From NCBI GenBank assembly GCA_964543545.1, contig CAZIYT010000002.1, positions 868,001-932,000 of the forward strand: a DNA stretch of 64,000 bases, given 5' to 3'. This document shows, in pieces, positions 35,495 to 44,537 of the stretch (position 1 is its first letter; every line of letters starts with the position of its first letter). This DNA comes from UBA4416 sp964543545 (GTDB lineage: Bacteria; Bacteroidota; Bacteroidia; B-17B0; Aurantibacillaceae). The notes under the pieces are model-generated. The model was given only the letters and a program-made list of their open reading frames with translations, was not told the DNA's origin and searched no databases. A program made the position numbers and the translations under genes.

Positions 35495-36217
35495 CTATCG
35501 TTTCGAGGAAGCCTGCCCAAACTCATCCTTCGTGAGTAAGAGGTCATTGATGAGCTTGATCACAAAATCCAGCTGCTCTTCTTTGCTAAGATCGGTATTA
35601 TCGAGAATGATAGCATCTTCTGCCTGCACCAGTGGGCTTTCCTTGCGTGTGGTATCGTCGTGATCGCGTTTTTCGAGGCTGCGTTTCACATCTTCAAAGG
35701 TGTGGTATTCGCCTTTACTGCTGAGCTCATCGAGGCGGCGCTGTGCGCGCACGGCATTATCAGCTGTCATAAACAATTTAAGCTCGGCGTCCGGAAATAC
35801 ATGTGTACCGATATCGCGGCCATCCATGATCACTCCTTTATCCTTACCCATTTTGCGCTGCAGGCTCACCATTTTCTGGCGCACTTCCTTGATGGAGCTG
35901 ATGGAGCTTACATGGTTGGCGACTTCCATCGTGCGGATGACTCTCTCCACGTGTTCTCCGTTGAGCAATACTTCGGATGTTTTAGTTTGGGTATTATAGG
36001 CAAACGACACTTCCACATCGTTTAAAGAAGCCAGGAGTTTTTCCTGGTCTACTTTTCCATCGGCAATGATTCCGTTGCGCAGGCAGTAAATGGTAACTGC
36101 CCTGTACATGGCTCCTGTGTCGATATAGTTGTAGCTGAGCTTTTGTGCCAATGCCTTTGCCAATGTGCTTTTCCCGCAGGAAGAATAACCGTCTATGGCA
36201 ATGGTGATTTTGGACAT
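35495..36217 (-). CDS. cmk: cytidylate kinase
   Basis: Phosphorylates CMP and dCMP with ATP. The 240-residue protein has the P-loop IDGYSSCGKSTLAKAL (residues 8-23), YIDTGAMYRAVT (about 31-42) and GVIMDGRDIGTHVFPDAELK (about 130-149), all characteristic of Cmk. The C-terminal extension (LLLTKDEFGQASSKR) is short and unremarkable. It is followed downstream by the convergent desaturase gene and preceded on the same strand by tsaC. Confidence 0.96.
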   Translation of the reverse strand: MSKITIAIDGYSSCGKSTLAKALAQKLSYNYIDTGAMYRAVTIYCLRNGIIADGKVDQEKLLASLNDVEVSFAYNTQTKTSEVLLNGEHVERVIRTMEVANHVSSISSIKEVRQKMVSLQRKMGKDKGVIMDGRDIGTHVFPDAELKLFMTADNAVRAQRRLDELSSKGEYHTFEDVKRSLEKRDHDDTTRKESPLVQAEDAIILDNTDLSKEEQLDFVIKLINDLLLTKDEFGQASSKR

Positions 36218-36299
36218 CGGGTAAAAGTAGGATTTTTTTGCGGGCCGTGAAACAAAAAAATGTTATAATGTATTATGATGATAAAGGTCTTATTAGTTC

Positions 36300-36324
36300 G
36301 TTGACTTCGAGAGCCTCAATCAAC
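36300..36324 (+). repeat. 25-base REP-like element, form A
   Basis: GTTGA at the left end pairs with TCAAC at the right end around the core CTTCGAGAGCCTCA. The identical element apart from one base occurs inverted at 53064-53088, and a version with changed but still complementary ends is at 53009-53033. Located in the gap between cmk and tsaC. Confidence 0.75.
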
Positions 36325-36339
36325 AAATCGATGGTGGTG

Positions 36340-37293
36340 TTATCCTGCCGCTCTCCGCAAGCGGTCGTTGATGGCCAGGCCCAGGCTCATGCCGGGTAGG
36401 AGATCGCACAGGATCACATCGGCATCCGATTCGTCGAGCTCCCTCAGGTAGGCAAATAAATTAGCGGCGGCTTCTTTATAATCCTGTGTTGCTGATAAAT
36501 TTTTCACAAGCGAACCCTGAAGCCCGGGATCCTCCGCTCCAAAAATGAGAAAGCCGGCTTTTTGCGACAGGTGTTTTTTTTGCAGCTCGGCTACATTACC
36601 AACAAATAAAGGCTTCCTGGGCGCATAATGGCTTTTCAGCTGACCGGGCGCTTTCGGATTACTGGATTGATTCAATTGAATGGATACATTTCCGACAACG
36701 CTTTCGATGGCATCTACCGATAAGCCACCGAGCCGATAAATGATGATCTTATGATCTTCCTCCCCCACAATGGTTGATTCCAGGCCTACTTCACAAGGCC
36801 CTCCATCGAGGATATAACTGATCTGATCGCCCAGCTGTTTCTGAACGTGAGCCGCCGTTGTGGGGCTGATATACCCAAAAGGATTAGCGCTTGGTGCTGC
36901 CAGCGGGAAGCTTAATTCACGTAATAATGACAGGCTGAGCAAGTGCGCCGGAATCCTCACGCCTACCCTGCTCAGGCCGGAGGTCGTCAGATCGGGAATG
37001 CTGTCCTGCCTTGGGAGCAGTAAGGTTAAAGGCCCCGGCCAGAAGGCTTCTGCGAGCTTCAGCAATTGAGGATGAATATCGGTAACGAACTCATACACCG
37101 CATCCAGGCTATGTGTATGCACGATTAAGGGATCAAATTCGGGCCGGTTTTTGGCTTCGAAAATTTTCGCCACGCTCTGCACATCATAGGCATTAGCGGC
37201 CAGGCCATATACGGTTTCGGTAGGAATCGCTACCAGTTGCCCGTTCTCAAGAAATTGTTTTGCTGCAAAAATATCAGTTCCGGTGTGTGCCAC
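36340..37293 (-). CDS. tsaC: L-threonylcarbamoyladenylate synthase (Sua5/TsaC family)
   Basis: Makes threonylcarbamoyl-AMP for t6A37 modification of tRNA. Motifs: LVAIPTETVYGLAANA (about residues 20-35), KNRPEFDPLIVH (about 50-61) and SANPFGYISPTTAAHVQ (about 138-154). At about 318 residues it is the two-domain Sua5 type, with the extra C-terminal domain (RKPLFVGNVAELQ onward) absent from short TsaC. No ATG start exists. GTG 37291-37293 (VAHTGTDIFAAKQF) gives the usual family N-terminus, while TTG at 37351-37353 would add 20 unlike residues. Confidence 0.92.
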   Translation of the reverse strand: MAHTGTDIFAAKQFLENGQLVAIPTETVYGLAANAYDVQSVAKIFEAKNRPEFDPLIVHTHSLDAVYEFVTDIHPQLLKLAEAFWPGPLTLLLPRQDSIPDLTTSGLSRVGVRIPAHLLSLSLLRELSFPLAAPSANPFGYISPTTAAHVQKQLGDQISYILDGGPCEVGLESTIVGEEDHKIIIYRLGGLSVDAIESVVGNVSIQLNQSSNPKAPGQLKSHYAPRKPLFVGNVAELQKKHLSQKAGFLIFGAEDPGLQGSLVKNLSATQDYKEAAANLFAYLRELDESDADVILCDLLPGMSLGLAINDRLRRAAG

Positions 37294-37592
37294 GGTGCAA
37301 ATGTACTCAAAGTAAATGTAATGTGTGATACCTGAAATATTGTATGGCTTCAATTTGAAATTTTTAATGTTTAAACAGGAGGGAAACCTGCATTAGAGCG
37401 CAAGGATTCAGTTCAATGTCATTTAGTTAAGGATATACATTTTTTTAAGAATCCTGAAGGGATTCAATGTAAAAATAGACCAACATATTTAGGGATGGAT
37501 TATTCGGGGTTATTCAGGTGTTCAATCCAATTATCAGATATCATCTTCATAACATTATTCCGGGGTTGAAGGCTATGTATTATTTTGATATT

Positions 37593-37609
37593 CGACCCCT
37601 TCAGGGTCG
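37593..37609. repeat. short palindrome CGACCC-CTTCA-GGGTCG
   Basis: Six-base perfect stem with a five-base loop. Since the flanking genes are divergent it cannot be their terminator, which suggests a dispersed repeat or remnant. Confidence 0.6.
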
Positions 37610-37641
37610 TAGCACTCAGGATTTATTTTTTTATTTATATT

Positions 37642-37658
37642 AAACCCCTTCGGGGTTT
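37642..37658. repeat. short palindrome AAACCCC-TTC-GGGGTTT
   Basis: Seven-base perfect stem with a three-base loop, 33 bases after the CGACCC palindrome. It resembles terminator hairpins in shape but lies between divergent genes. Confidence 0.6.
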
Positions 37659-38048
37659 TGAATTCTTTTGTTCGCTCCCTCAACGAACAAAAAAACGCAG
37701 CGACCGCGTGCCGCCAGAGATTTATCGGTGGCGCAAGCGGAACCCGGCGCAGCCCACCCTCCCGCCGGTTGCTGAACCTGTCGAAGCACTTGCGGAAGGA
37801 GGCGCCCAAATGCTTAAACTTGAGCCAAACTCAGGAATTAACGGACGGTCGAATCTAAAACTTCCATTTAAATCAAACTATAAAAAAATCAGGAGATTGC
37901 CTTGTTTGAGTCAATTTAAGTAAGTTAATTTTTGTACTTTTAAAGTCTTGAAATTTTAAATACGACAGAAAAAATTTAATTAAAAATCCATATCCATAGA
38001 AATCTGCTTAGCGATGTTTCTATGTGCTGATGTGGTAATTATAAAGAC

Positions 38049-40484
38049 ATGAAAATATCTTACAACTGGCTTAACACCCTGATCAAAACAGACCTTAACC
38101 CCGAACAGATCTCCGAATACCTGACCAGCTCCGGCCTTGAAGTAGAAGGCATGGAAAGCTTCGAGAGCGTGAAAGGCGGCCTGCAGGGCATTGTGATCGG
38201 TGAAGTGATGGAGAAAGAAAAACACCCGGATGCCGATAAGTTAAGCCTTACCAAAGTAAACGTAGGAAAACCGGAATGGCTGAGCATTGTGTGCGGTGCA
38301 CCGAATGTGGCAGCGGGGCAAAAAGTACTGGTAGCCACGGTGGGCGCTAAATTATACCCAACTACCGGCGAGCCTTTCGAGATCAAAAAATCAAAGATCC
38401 GCGGTGCGGTGAGCGAGGGCATGATCTGCGCGGAAGACGAGATCGGCCTCGGCACAGGTCACGACGGCATTATGATCCTGCCTGACAGCGCGACTCCCGG
38501 CATGCCAGCTGCAGAGTTCTTTAAGCTTGAAAAAGACACCGTATTCGAAATTGGCCTCACGCCTAACCGCGCGGATGCCGCTTCGCATTATGGCGTGGCA
38601 CGCGATCTGCAAGCCATCCTCAATACTAAAAACAATACGACTGATTTTAAAGCGGAGCTGCAGGGCATCCGCGAATTGCCGGAAGCCAGCAATGTAAATA
38701 CCGTAACCGTGCGCATCGAAAACCCGGAAGCCTGCAAGCGCTACAGCGGCCTCGTGATCTCTGGCATTACGGTGCAGCCATCGCCCGACTGGCTGAAAAA
38801 TCAGCTCCTGGCCATCGGCCTGCGCCCGATCAACAACATCGTAGACATTACCAACTTCGTGCTGCACGACCTCGGCCAGCCTTTGCATGCCTTCGACCTT
38901 GAAAAGGTAAAAGGGAATACCATCATCGTGAAAACAGGATTGGAAAACAAAACATTCAAAACCCTGGATGGTGTGGAGCGTAAGCTCTTTGCCAACGACC
39001 TCATGATCTGTAACGAATCGGAGCCGATGTGCCTGGCCGGTGTGTTTGGCGGTGAAGACAGCGGCGTATCGGATAAAACAACGGCTATCTTTTTAGAAGC
39101 GGCTTATTTCGATCCGGGCTACATCAGGCGTTCGGGTAAGCAGCACGGATTGAAAACCGACAGCAGCTTCCGCTTCGAGCGCGGGACAGATCCCGAAATG
39201 ACGGTTACTGCCCTGAAACGCGCGGCTGCCCTGATCTTTGAACTGGCCGGTGGAGTGATGAGCATGGACCTTGTGGACCTCTATCCTGAAAAACTGGAGC
39301 CTTTTAAAGTGGCTTTTTCTTATACCAATTGCCAGGAGCTGATCGGGAAAGAGATCGACCGTGGCATTATTAAGCATATTATTTTGTCCTTAGGGATCAG
39401 CATCGAACAGGAAGGAAACGATGGCCTGCTCTTATCGGTGCCACGCTACAAAACCGATGTGACGCGCGAAGCCGACGTAATTGAGGAAGTGATGCGCATC
39501 TACGGATACAACAACGTGGAGGAAAGCACGCAGATTAAATTCAGCGCCAACTTCGCCGACAGGGAAAAAGCAAGCGCCGCCGAGAATACGACTGCCAACC
39601 TGCTGGTAGGATTCGGATTCCATGAAATGATGGGCTTGTCCTTAACCAAAGAATCTTACTATGCGGAAGGCACTCCCCTGGTGAAAGTGCTGAACCCGCT
39701 AAGCTCCGACCTGAACGTGATGCGCCATAGCATGCTGTATGGCGGCCTGGAATCGCTGGCGTATAACATCAACCGCAAGCAGGCCGATTTAAAATTATTC
39801 GAGTTCGGAAAAACATACAGCACAACGGAAGCTGACCCGATGGCTATCGGGTTCAACTATGCGGAGGCAAAGCACCTGGCGATGTTCATCACAGGCCGCA
39901 AGTATGCCGAAAACCCTTTCGGTAAAAATGAAAAAGTGGATTTCGTATTCCTGAAAGGCTGCGTGGAAGCGGTCTTGAACAAACTCTCCATTAAATTCAA
40001 AACAACGGAGCTGAACGATGAACACTATAGCTACGGCTTGTCTTTTGCACACAAGAACAAGCACCTGGTAAGCCTCGGCCTGGTGGATAAGGCCATCTGC
40101 AAAAAAATGGATGTGACTACCGAGGTCTTTTTTGCGGATTTCAACTGGGACCATGTGCTGTCGATGCTTGGAAAAACAAAGCTGGAATTTACGGAGATCC
40201 CTAAATTTCCTTCTGTGCGCCGCGACCTGGCCTTGCTGATCGATAAAAAAACAAGCTACCAGGAACTGGAAGAGCTGGCCTTCTCAACGGAGCGCAAGCT
40301 TCTGAAAGCCGTGAACCTGTTTGACATTTACATGGGCGACAAGCTGGAAGCCGGCAAGAAATCCTATGCCCTGAGCTTTACGCTCCAGGATGAGGAAGCG
40401 ACGCTCAACGATAAGCAAATTGATACGGTGATGCAAAAGCTCATCAAAAACTATACGGAGAAAATGGGCGCTACCTTGCGTTAA
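38049..40484 (+). CDS. pheT: phenylalanine-tRNA ligase beta subunit
   Basis: Beta chain of the heterotetrameric class II PheRS. The 811-residue protein has the tRNA-binding B1 domain (GIVIGEVMEKEKHPDADKLS, about residues 48-67), the B3/B4 editing region (DITNFVLHDLGQPLHAFD, about 265-282), B5 (SFRFERGTDP, about 375), the catalytic-like core, and a C-terminal anticodon-binding FDX-ACB domain (FPSVRRDLALLIDKK, about 719-733). Length is normal for the family. The alpha subunit gene pheS is not adjacent, which is common in Bacteroidota. A hairpin terminator follows at once. Confidence 0.97.
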   Translation: MKISYNWLNTLIKTDLNPEQISEYLTSSGLEVEGMESFESVKGGLQGIVIGEVMEKEKHPDADKLSLTKVNVGKPEWLSIVCGAPNVAAGQKVLVATVGAKLYPTTGEPFEIKKSKIRGAVSEGMICAEDEIGLGTGHDGIMILPDSATPGMPAAEFFKLEKDTVFEIGLTPNRADAASHYGVARDLQAILNTKNNTTDFKAELQGIRELPEASNVNTVTVRIENPEACKRYSGLVISGITVQPSPDWLKNQLLAIGLRPINNIVDITNFVLHDLGQPLHAFDLEKVKGNTIIVKTGLENKTFKTLDGVERKLFANDLMICNESEPMCLAGVFGGEDSGVSDKTTAIFLEAAYFDPGYIRRSGKQHGLKTDSSFRFERGTDPEMTVTALKRAAALIFELAGGVMSMDLVDLYPEKLEPFKVAFSYTNCQELIGKEIDRGIIKHIILSLGISIEQEGNDGLLLSVPRYKTDVTREADVIEEVMRIYGYNNVEESTQIKFSANFADREKASAAENTTANLLVGFGFHEMMGLSLTKESYYAEGTPLVKVLNPLSSDLNVMRHSMLYGGLESLAYNINRKQADLKLFEFGKTYSTTEADPMAIGFNYAEAKHLAMFITGRKYAENPFGKNEKVDFVFLKGCVEAVLNKLSIKFKTTELNDEHYSYGLSFAHKNKHLVSLGLVDKAICKKMDVTTEVFFADFNWDHVLSMLGKTKLEFTEIPKFPSVRRDLALLIDKKTSYQELEELAFSTERKLLKAVNLFDIYMGDKLEAGKKSYALSFTLQDEEATLNDKQIDTVMQKLIKNYTEKMGATLR

Positions 40485-40504
40485 TCACCGCGTTACCGAA
40501 AAAT

Positions 40505-40533
40505 AAAAAAGCTCCCTTTGGGAGCTTTTTTTT
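40505..40533 (+). terminator. rho-independent terminator of pheT
   Basis: AAAAAAGCTCCC (40505-40516) pairs with GGGAGCTTTTTT (40520-40531) around a three-base loop, with T residues to 40533. It lies 20 bases after the pheT stop. Confidence 0.88.
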
Positions 40534-40574
40534 GACCTGACCTGACAGGTCTTAGAGACCTATCAGGTCAGGTC
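40534..40574. repeat. long near-perfect palindrome downstream of pheT
   Basis: GACCTGACCTGA (40534-40545) pairs with TCAGGTCAGGTC (40563-40574). Inside it AGGTCT (40547-40552) pairs with AGACCT (40556-40561), leaving one C/A mismatch and a three-base loop, so the whole 41 bases fold as one hairpin. It is similar in plan to the palindrome at 61072-61124. Confidence 0.8.
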
Positions 40575-40867
40575 ACACCGGATACTCGATAAACCCATGC
40601 AGTTGGTAATCCGGAATACACAGATAAACATTCTGCCCTATTCTTCCTGAAATTCCATCTACTTTCGGGAAAAATGTTTTTTTGTTGAATCCTGAATAAA
40701 CCCGGAAGACTCATGACTCAAACGCCGGAGACGCTTGTTCCGGTAGTTAATTCCACCTGAACTTTAGCTTAGGTGATTGTTAAGTTTGCCCAGGTATATT
40801 TTTTAAACAAAAACATATTTTGTTTCAAATTATTATTATTTTTAACTCTATCATATTTAATTAAGCT

Positions 40868-41443
40868 ATGGCAATTAATTTACAAAAAGGACAAAAAATA
40901 GATATTGGCCTTACCAAAATGAGTGTGGGTTTAGGTTGGAACCCAAATGAAGGAACCGGAAACGATTTTGACCTCGATGCTTCGGCATTTATGTTGAATG
41001 CGAAAAAATTAATTCCGGCCGATGAATATTTTGTATTCTATGGCAATACCGATTCCCCCGATAAAGCGCTGCATCACACGGGCGATGATCCTACCGGTGG
41101 CAACAGTGCAGATGGAGACGACGAAACGATCCAGGTGGATTTATCTGTGGTAAATCCTGATATCGAAGAGATCTTATTCGTGGTAACGATTCACGAATCT
41201 GAAAAAAGAAAACAGAATTTCGGGCAGGTACGCAACTCCTACATCCGTATTGTAGACGACAGCAATAATAGCGAAATCGCCAAGTATGAGCTGGGTGAAG
41301 ACTTTTCCGTAGAAACAGCAGTGGAGTTCGGAAGGCTTTACAAACGTGCCGGAGCCTGGAAATTTGAGGCCAGCGGCATTGGCTATAAGGAGGATCTTTC
41401 TTTCTTTGTAAGTAAATATTTTACAGGCGACATCATTAAATAA
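40868..41443 (+). CDS. TerD family stress protein, short type (Ter island 1)
   Basis: 191-residue cytoplasmic TerD-fold protein. TerD domains bind calcium through acidic loops and accompany resistance to tellurite and other stresses. The start MAINLQKGQK is followed by GLGWNP, then the acidic strand FDLDASAFML (about 35-44), DEYFVFYGN (about 55) and the metal loop HTGDDPTGGNSADGDDETI (about 72-90). The C-terminal FSVETAVEFGRLYKR and WKFEASG are standard. It opens the first Ter transcription unit. It is most similar in plan to the copies at 43656 and 48030. Confidence 0.94.
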   Translation: MAINLQKGQKIDIGLTKMSVGLGWNPNEGTGNDFDLDASAFMLNAKKLIPADEYFVFYGNTDSPDKALHHTGDDPTGGNSADGDDETIQVDLSVVNPDIEEILFVVTIHESEKRKQNFGQVRNSYIRIVDDSNNSEIAKYELGEDFSVETAVEFGRLYKRAGAWKFEASGIGYKEDLSFFVSKYFTGDIIK

Positions 41444-41488
41444 TTTTACAAATCAACATCATAACATCTAAACCTAAACAATTAAACT

Positions 41489-42151
41489 ATGGCAATTAAC
41501 TTACAGAAAGGGCAAAGAATTGATTTAAGAAAATCAGGCGGTGCCACATTAACAGAGTTCTGTGTGGGCGTAAACTGGGGCGCTATTGAGAAAAAAGGCG
41601 GGTTCCTGGGCTTCGGGAAATCCGTTACACAAGTGGATCTTGACCTGAGCTGCGTAATGATCGATACAGCCGGACAAGTATCTGACCATTTATATTCACC
41701 GGATTACAAGCCTGATTTCTTAGCGAAATTCGGATTGCCTCCCGGAAAGTTATTGTCACGCAACAACGCGTTAAGGCACTCCGGTGACGACCGCGCGGGT
41801 GATAGCGGCGGAGATGACGGACTGGACAACGAAGTAATCACAGTCAACTTAACTGCTGTTGAGCCGAATATCTCCCAGATTTTCTTTTTCCTGAACAACG
41901 TTGGACAGGAAGATTTCTCGATGATCCCTTACGCGAAAATCCGCATGTACGAAGGAACACCTACCAAAGTAAAAGAGGTGTTTGCTGACTACAACGTTTC
42001 TGCAGAAGGACAATATGCCGGCAAGAAAGCCCTCATCATGGGTAAATTATACAAAAAAGACAACGAGTGGAAGTTTAACGCCATCGGAGATCCAACGGAA
42101 GATGTGTTCTTAGGACAAACTATTCACAGGATTGTAAAATCATACCTATAG
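41489..42151 (+). CDS. TerD family stress protein, long type (Ter island 1)
   Basis: 220-residue TerD-fold protein of a second subtype. It keeps the MAINLQKGQR start but then has GGATLTEFCVGVNWGAIEKK and a longer acidic loop HSGDDRAGDSGGDDGLDNE (about 97-115), with NEWKFNAIGDP near the end. The only close relative here is the copy at 44967. The DLDLSCVMID strand (about 50-59) corresponds to the calcium site of classical TerD. Its stop directly abuts the start of the HAD gene, so it is in the same operon. Confidence 0.92.
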   Translation: MAINLQKGQRIDLRKSGGATLTEFCVGVNWGAIEKKGGFLGFGKSVTQVDLDLSCVMIDTAGQVSDHLYSPDYKPDFLAKFGLPPGKLLSRNNALRHSGDDRAGDSGGDDGLDNEVITVNLTAVEPNISQIFFFLNNVGQEDFSMIPYAKIRMYEGTPTKVKEVFADYNVSAEGQYAGKKALIMGKLYKKDNEWKFNAIGDPTEDVFLGQTIHRIVKSYL

Positions 42152-42847
42152 ATGAACTTTTTTAATGTTCGTCACGTTTCCTTTGATTTATGGTTAACAC
42201 TCATCAAATCAAACCCTGTTTTTAAGCAAAAACGCGACGAATTATTAAAGTCTTACTTTCAGATCCCACACCCTGTAGAGGCTATTACGGCCAGGATCAG
42301 GGTGTGGGATCTTCGTTTTAATGCCATCAACGAGGCCAGCGGCAAAAACATTGATGCCGACGAGATGGTGCTCATCATCCTCTCGGACCTGGATGTGAAT
42401 GTGAAAGCCATCACCTCTGTTATGCTGGAGGATTATTATCAAACGATGGAAGCGCTGTTCTTTCAGTTTCACCCGGTATTGTACGAGGAAAAGCTGATCG
42501 ACTACTTAAGCGCCTTAACCAAACAGGGCATCACGCTGAGCCTCCTGAGCAATACGGGATTCATCAAGGGCGTGACCTTAAAGAAATTACTCGACAAGCT
42601 GGAAATAGCGCCGCTTCTGAAGTTCCAGATCTACTCGGACGAAATTATGTTCTCCAAGCCTTCGAAAGAAGCTTACCAGCATGTGTTCGATCATATCAAA
42701 CGGTTTAACACGATCGCGCCTGATTCCATTTTACATATCGGCGACAATGAACATGCCGACTTCAAAGGCGCGCAGCTCCAGGGCATGCAAAGCGCGCTGA
42801 TCAATTCAAACCAGGTCTCATTACTGAGCTTAACGATCCAACACTAA
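42152..42847 (+). CDS. HAD superfamily hydrolase of the Ter island
   Basis: 231-residue haloacid-dehalogenase-fold phosphatase-like protein. Motif I is FDLWLTL (residues 11-17) with nucleophile Asp12 but Trp14 where most phosphatases have the second Asp, as in part of the family. Motif II is the Ser/Thr in SNTG (about 132), motif III the lysine in KPSKEAY (about 169), motif IV HIGDNEHAD (about 195). The cap lies between motifs I and II. Abuts both neighbours (stop/ATG contacts) and is paired with a phosphoribosyltransferase, as in the biosynthetic modules of Ter systems, where HAD and PRTase enzymes are thought to make a nucleotide-like metabolite. Substrate unknown. Confidence 0.87.
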   Translation: MNFFNVRHVSFDLWLTLIKSNPVFKQKRDELLKSYFQIPHPVEAITARIRVWDLRFNAINEASGKNIDADEMVLIILSDLDVNVKAITSVMLEDYYQTMEALFFQFHPVLYEEKLIDYLSALTKQGITLSLLSNTGFIKGVTLKKLLDKLEIAPLLKFQIYSDEIMFSKPSKEAYQHVFDHIKRFNTIAPDSILHIGDNEHADFKGAQLQGMQSALINSNQVSLLSLTIQH

Positions 42848-43666
42848 ATGTATCATCACTATTCCCTGCATCACATCGAAGATGATACCCAACTCAGCTT
42901 CGACCCGGCCGACTACAGCAAGTTCAAGTTCGGCGATCCAGACGCTACCGAACGTTTCGGAAAAGCGCTGGCAGAAGGCTTTTTGAGCCAATACGGTAAT
43001 TTGCTGCTGCAACATCACGACATTGTATTCCTGCCAAGTCCTTTCAATTATATTCCAACGGCTTCCTATTATTTGTCGCAACGCTTCAAAACGGAGGTCA
43101 ATAAATTCCTGCACCTGCAGGATAAAAAGGCCTTGCTGGAGTCGAAGATCCACCGCTATAAAACCTACAGCGAAGATTACGGCAACCTGAATTTTGAGGA
43201 GCGCCTGAACCTGATCTCCACCGATACTTACCATGTGGATACGCGCTTTCTCACCAACCGCTTATGCATTTTCCTGGATGATATTAAGATCACGGGAAGC
43301 CACGAGCTGGTGATTCGCAAAATCCTGCAACAAAACAACATCGAAGGAAATTTCATGTTCGTGTACTTCGCGGAGCTCATCAATCAGCAGATCTCCCCTA
43401 CCTTCGAAAACTACCTGAACTACTACCATGTGAAGGGAATTCCGGAGATCAGCAGCCTGCTAAACCGCAGCGACTTGCAGATCAATACGCGGACGATAAA
43501 ATTCATTTTAAATGAAAAAAATCCAATAAATTCCATTATTTTAGACGTACCAAAGCATACCCTGGAAAAGATTACGGATTACGCTATTGGCAACAATTAC
43601 CATCTAATGGACGAATATAAAACCAACTTAAGTCAAATTATTAAACACATCAATTATGGCAATTAA
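42848..43666 (+). CDS. phosphoribosyltransferase-like protein of the Ter island
   Basis: 272-residue protein with a PRTase-type PRPP-binding loop: RLCIFLDDIKITGSHELVI (about 138-156), where DD and TGS match the DDxxTTG pattern. VFLPSPFNYIPTASYYL (about 60-76) corresponds to the earlier nucleotide-fold strand. The rest is not close to housekeeping PRTases, which fits the divergent PRTases of Ter biosynthetic modules. Its last 11 bases contain the ATG of the next terD gene in another frame, so translation is coupled. The partner HAD gene precedes it. Reaction and acceptor are unknown; the PRTase assignment rests mainly on the loop motif and context. Confidence 0.75.
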   Translation: MYHHYSLHHIEDDTQLSFDPADYSKFKFGDPDATERFGKALAEGFLSQYGNLLLQHHDIVFLPSPFNYIPTASYYLSQRFKTEVNKFLHLQDKKALLESKIHRYKTYSEDYGNLNFEERLNLISTDTYHVDTRFLTNRLCIFLDDIKITGSHELVIRKILQQNNIEGNFMFVYFAELINQQISPTFENYLNYYHVKGIPEISSLLNRSDLQINTRTIKFILNEKNPINSIILDVPKHTLEKITDYAIGNNYHLMDEYKTNLSQIIKHINYGN

Positions 43667-44207
43667 CTTACAAAAAGGACAACGGGAGAACTTAAACGCT
43701 CAGAAATTCACCATCGGCTTAGGCTGGGATACCAATGCCAGCTCTACAGGCGCCGCCTTCGACTTAGATGCTTCCGTATTTATCTTAGGGGCGAACTCCA
43801 AACTGGTGAGCGATGACTATTTCGTATTTTATAATAACGCCAAATCGCCGGATGGCGCTGTAACCCACACGGGCGATAACTTAACCGGTGACGGCGATGG
43901 TGATGACGAATCGATCCTGGTGGATCTGTCGAAGATCAACTCTGCTGTGCAGGAGATCTGCGTGGTGGTAACGATCCACGATGCGGCCGACAGGAAACAA
44001 AATTTCGGACAGGTGCGCAACTCCTTTATCCGCGTGGTAGACGAGCAAAACAACGTGCTGGTAAAATACGAGCTGGACGAAGATTTTTCTGTGGAAACAG
44101 CGATCGAATTCGGGCGCATCTACAAAAAAGAAGGTCAGTGGAAATTTGAAGCGGTAGGCGCCGGCATGAAAGGTGGACTGGAAGATTATCTGAAAAAATA
44201 CAACTAA
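43656..44207 (+). CDS. TerD family stress protein, short type (Ter island 1)
   Basis: 183-residue TerD-fold protein, the most canonical here: FDLDASVFIL (about 34-43), DDYFVFYNN (about 52), HTGDNLTGDGDGDDESI (about 69-85) with the full acidic calcium loop, then VVTIHDAADRKQNFGQVRN. The C-terminus GAGMKGGLEDYLKKYN matches that of the copy at 48030. Starts inside the end of the PRTase gene. Confidence 0.95.
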   Translation: MAINLQKGQRENLNAQKFTIGLGWDTNASSTGAAFDLDASVFILGANSKLVSDDYFVFYNNAKSPDGAVTHTGDNLTGDGDGDDESILVDLSKINSAVQEICVVVTIHDAADRKQNFGQVRNSFIRVVDEQNNVLVKYELDEDFSVETAIEFGRIYKKEGQWKFEAVGAGMKGGLEDYLKKYN

Positions 44208-44215
44208 GACGCAGT

Positions 44216-44527
44216 ATGAAAAAGTTTCTTTTAATTGCTGCATTTTTAGTTGCAGCCAATATCGCTTTCGCTCAGGACAAGTATGAGTTTATGACGATTA
44301 CTTATGAGCTATCGGGATCAAGCTCTATTACGATGTCGATTGATGGAAAAGAATTTTTGTCAGAAAAGGTTTCCTTACCCAAAGGAAGCAATAGCGAATT
44401 CAATATGAATCCTTTGTTGGCAAAAGTAAAGGAATTTCAGGATAAGGGCTGGGAAGTCATGAGCTTCAATACAGCCGTATCAACTTTCTATTTTCATATT
44501 GCTTACTTAAAGAAAAAGAAAAGCTAA
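44216..44527 (+). CDS. small exported protein, DUF4177-like
   Basis: 103-residue protein with a clear signal peptide (MKKFLLIAAFLVAANIAFAQ, residues 1-20). The mature part ends with LLAKVKEFQDKGWEVMSFN and a short strand rich in Phe and Tyr, the pattern of DUF4177-type domains (helix, then GWExx, then strand). No catalytic motif. It lies eight bases after a terD gene and within the operon, so it belongs to the Ter unit by position, although an exported protein is unexpected among cytosolic TerD proteins. Function unknown. Confidence 0.75.
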   Translation: MKKFLLIAAFLVAANIAFAQDKYEFMTITYELSGSSSITMSIDGKEFLSEKVSLPKGSNSEFNMNPLLAKVKEFQDKGWEVMSFNTAVSTFYFHIAYLKKKKS

Positions 44528-44537
44528 TTAAACCTAC

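Larger units (their letters stand above)
37294..38048. other. intergenic region rich in short palindromes, no gene
   Basis: 755 bases between the divergent tsaC and pheT genes. It contains two compact palindromes (37593-37609 and 37642-37658), a GTTCG/CGAAC pair around 37670-37690, and a GC-rich block to about 37815 containing a GAACCTGTCGAAGCACTT segment that resembles dispersed repeat elements. Reading frames of about 110 codons here have low-complexity, repeat-derived translations and are not believed. The last 130 bases are AT-rich and should hold the pheT promoter. Confidence 0.6.
40485..40867. other. 383-base gap before the Ter island
   Basis: Holds the pheT terminator, the long palindrome at 40534-40574 and then about 290 bases without a gene. 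The last 80 bases before the first terD gene are very AT-rich and include TATTTTG near 40815, one base short of the TAnnTTTG box, so a promoter for the first Ter transcription unit is expected here but could not be fixed. Confidence 0.5.

Noticed and set aside
37585..37923. Open frames of 66-112 codons in the tsaC/pheT gap
   Set aside because: They run through palindromes and repeat-like GC-rich sequence and have no recognisable protein features.
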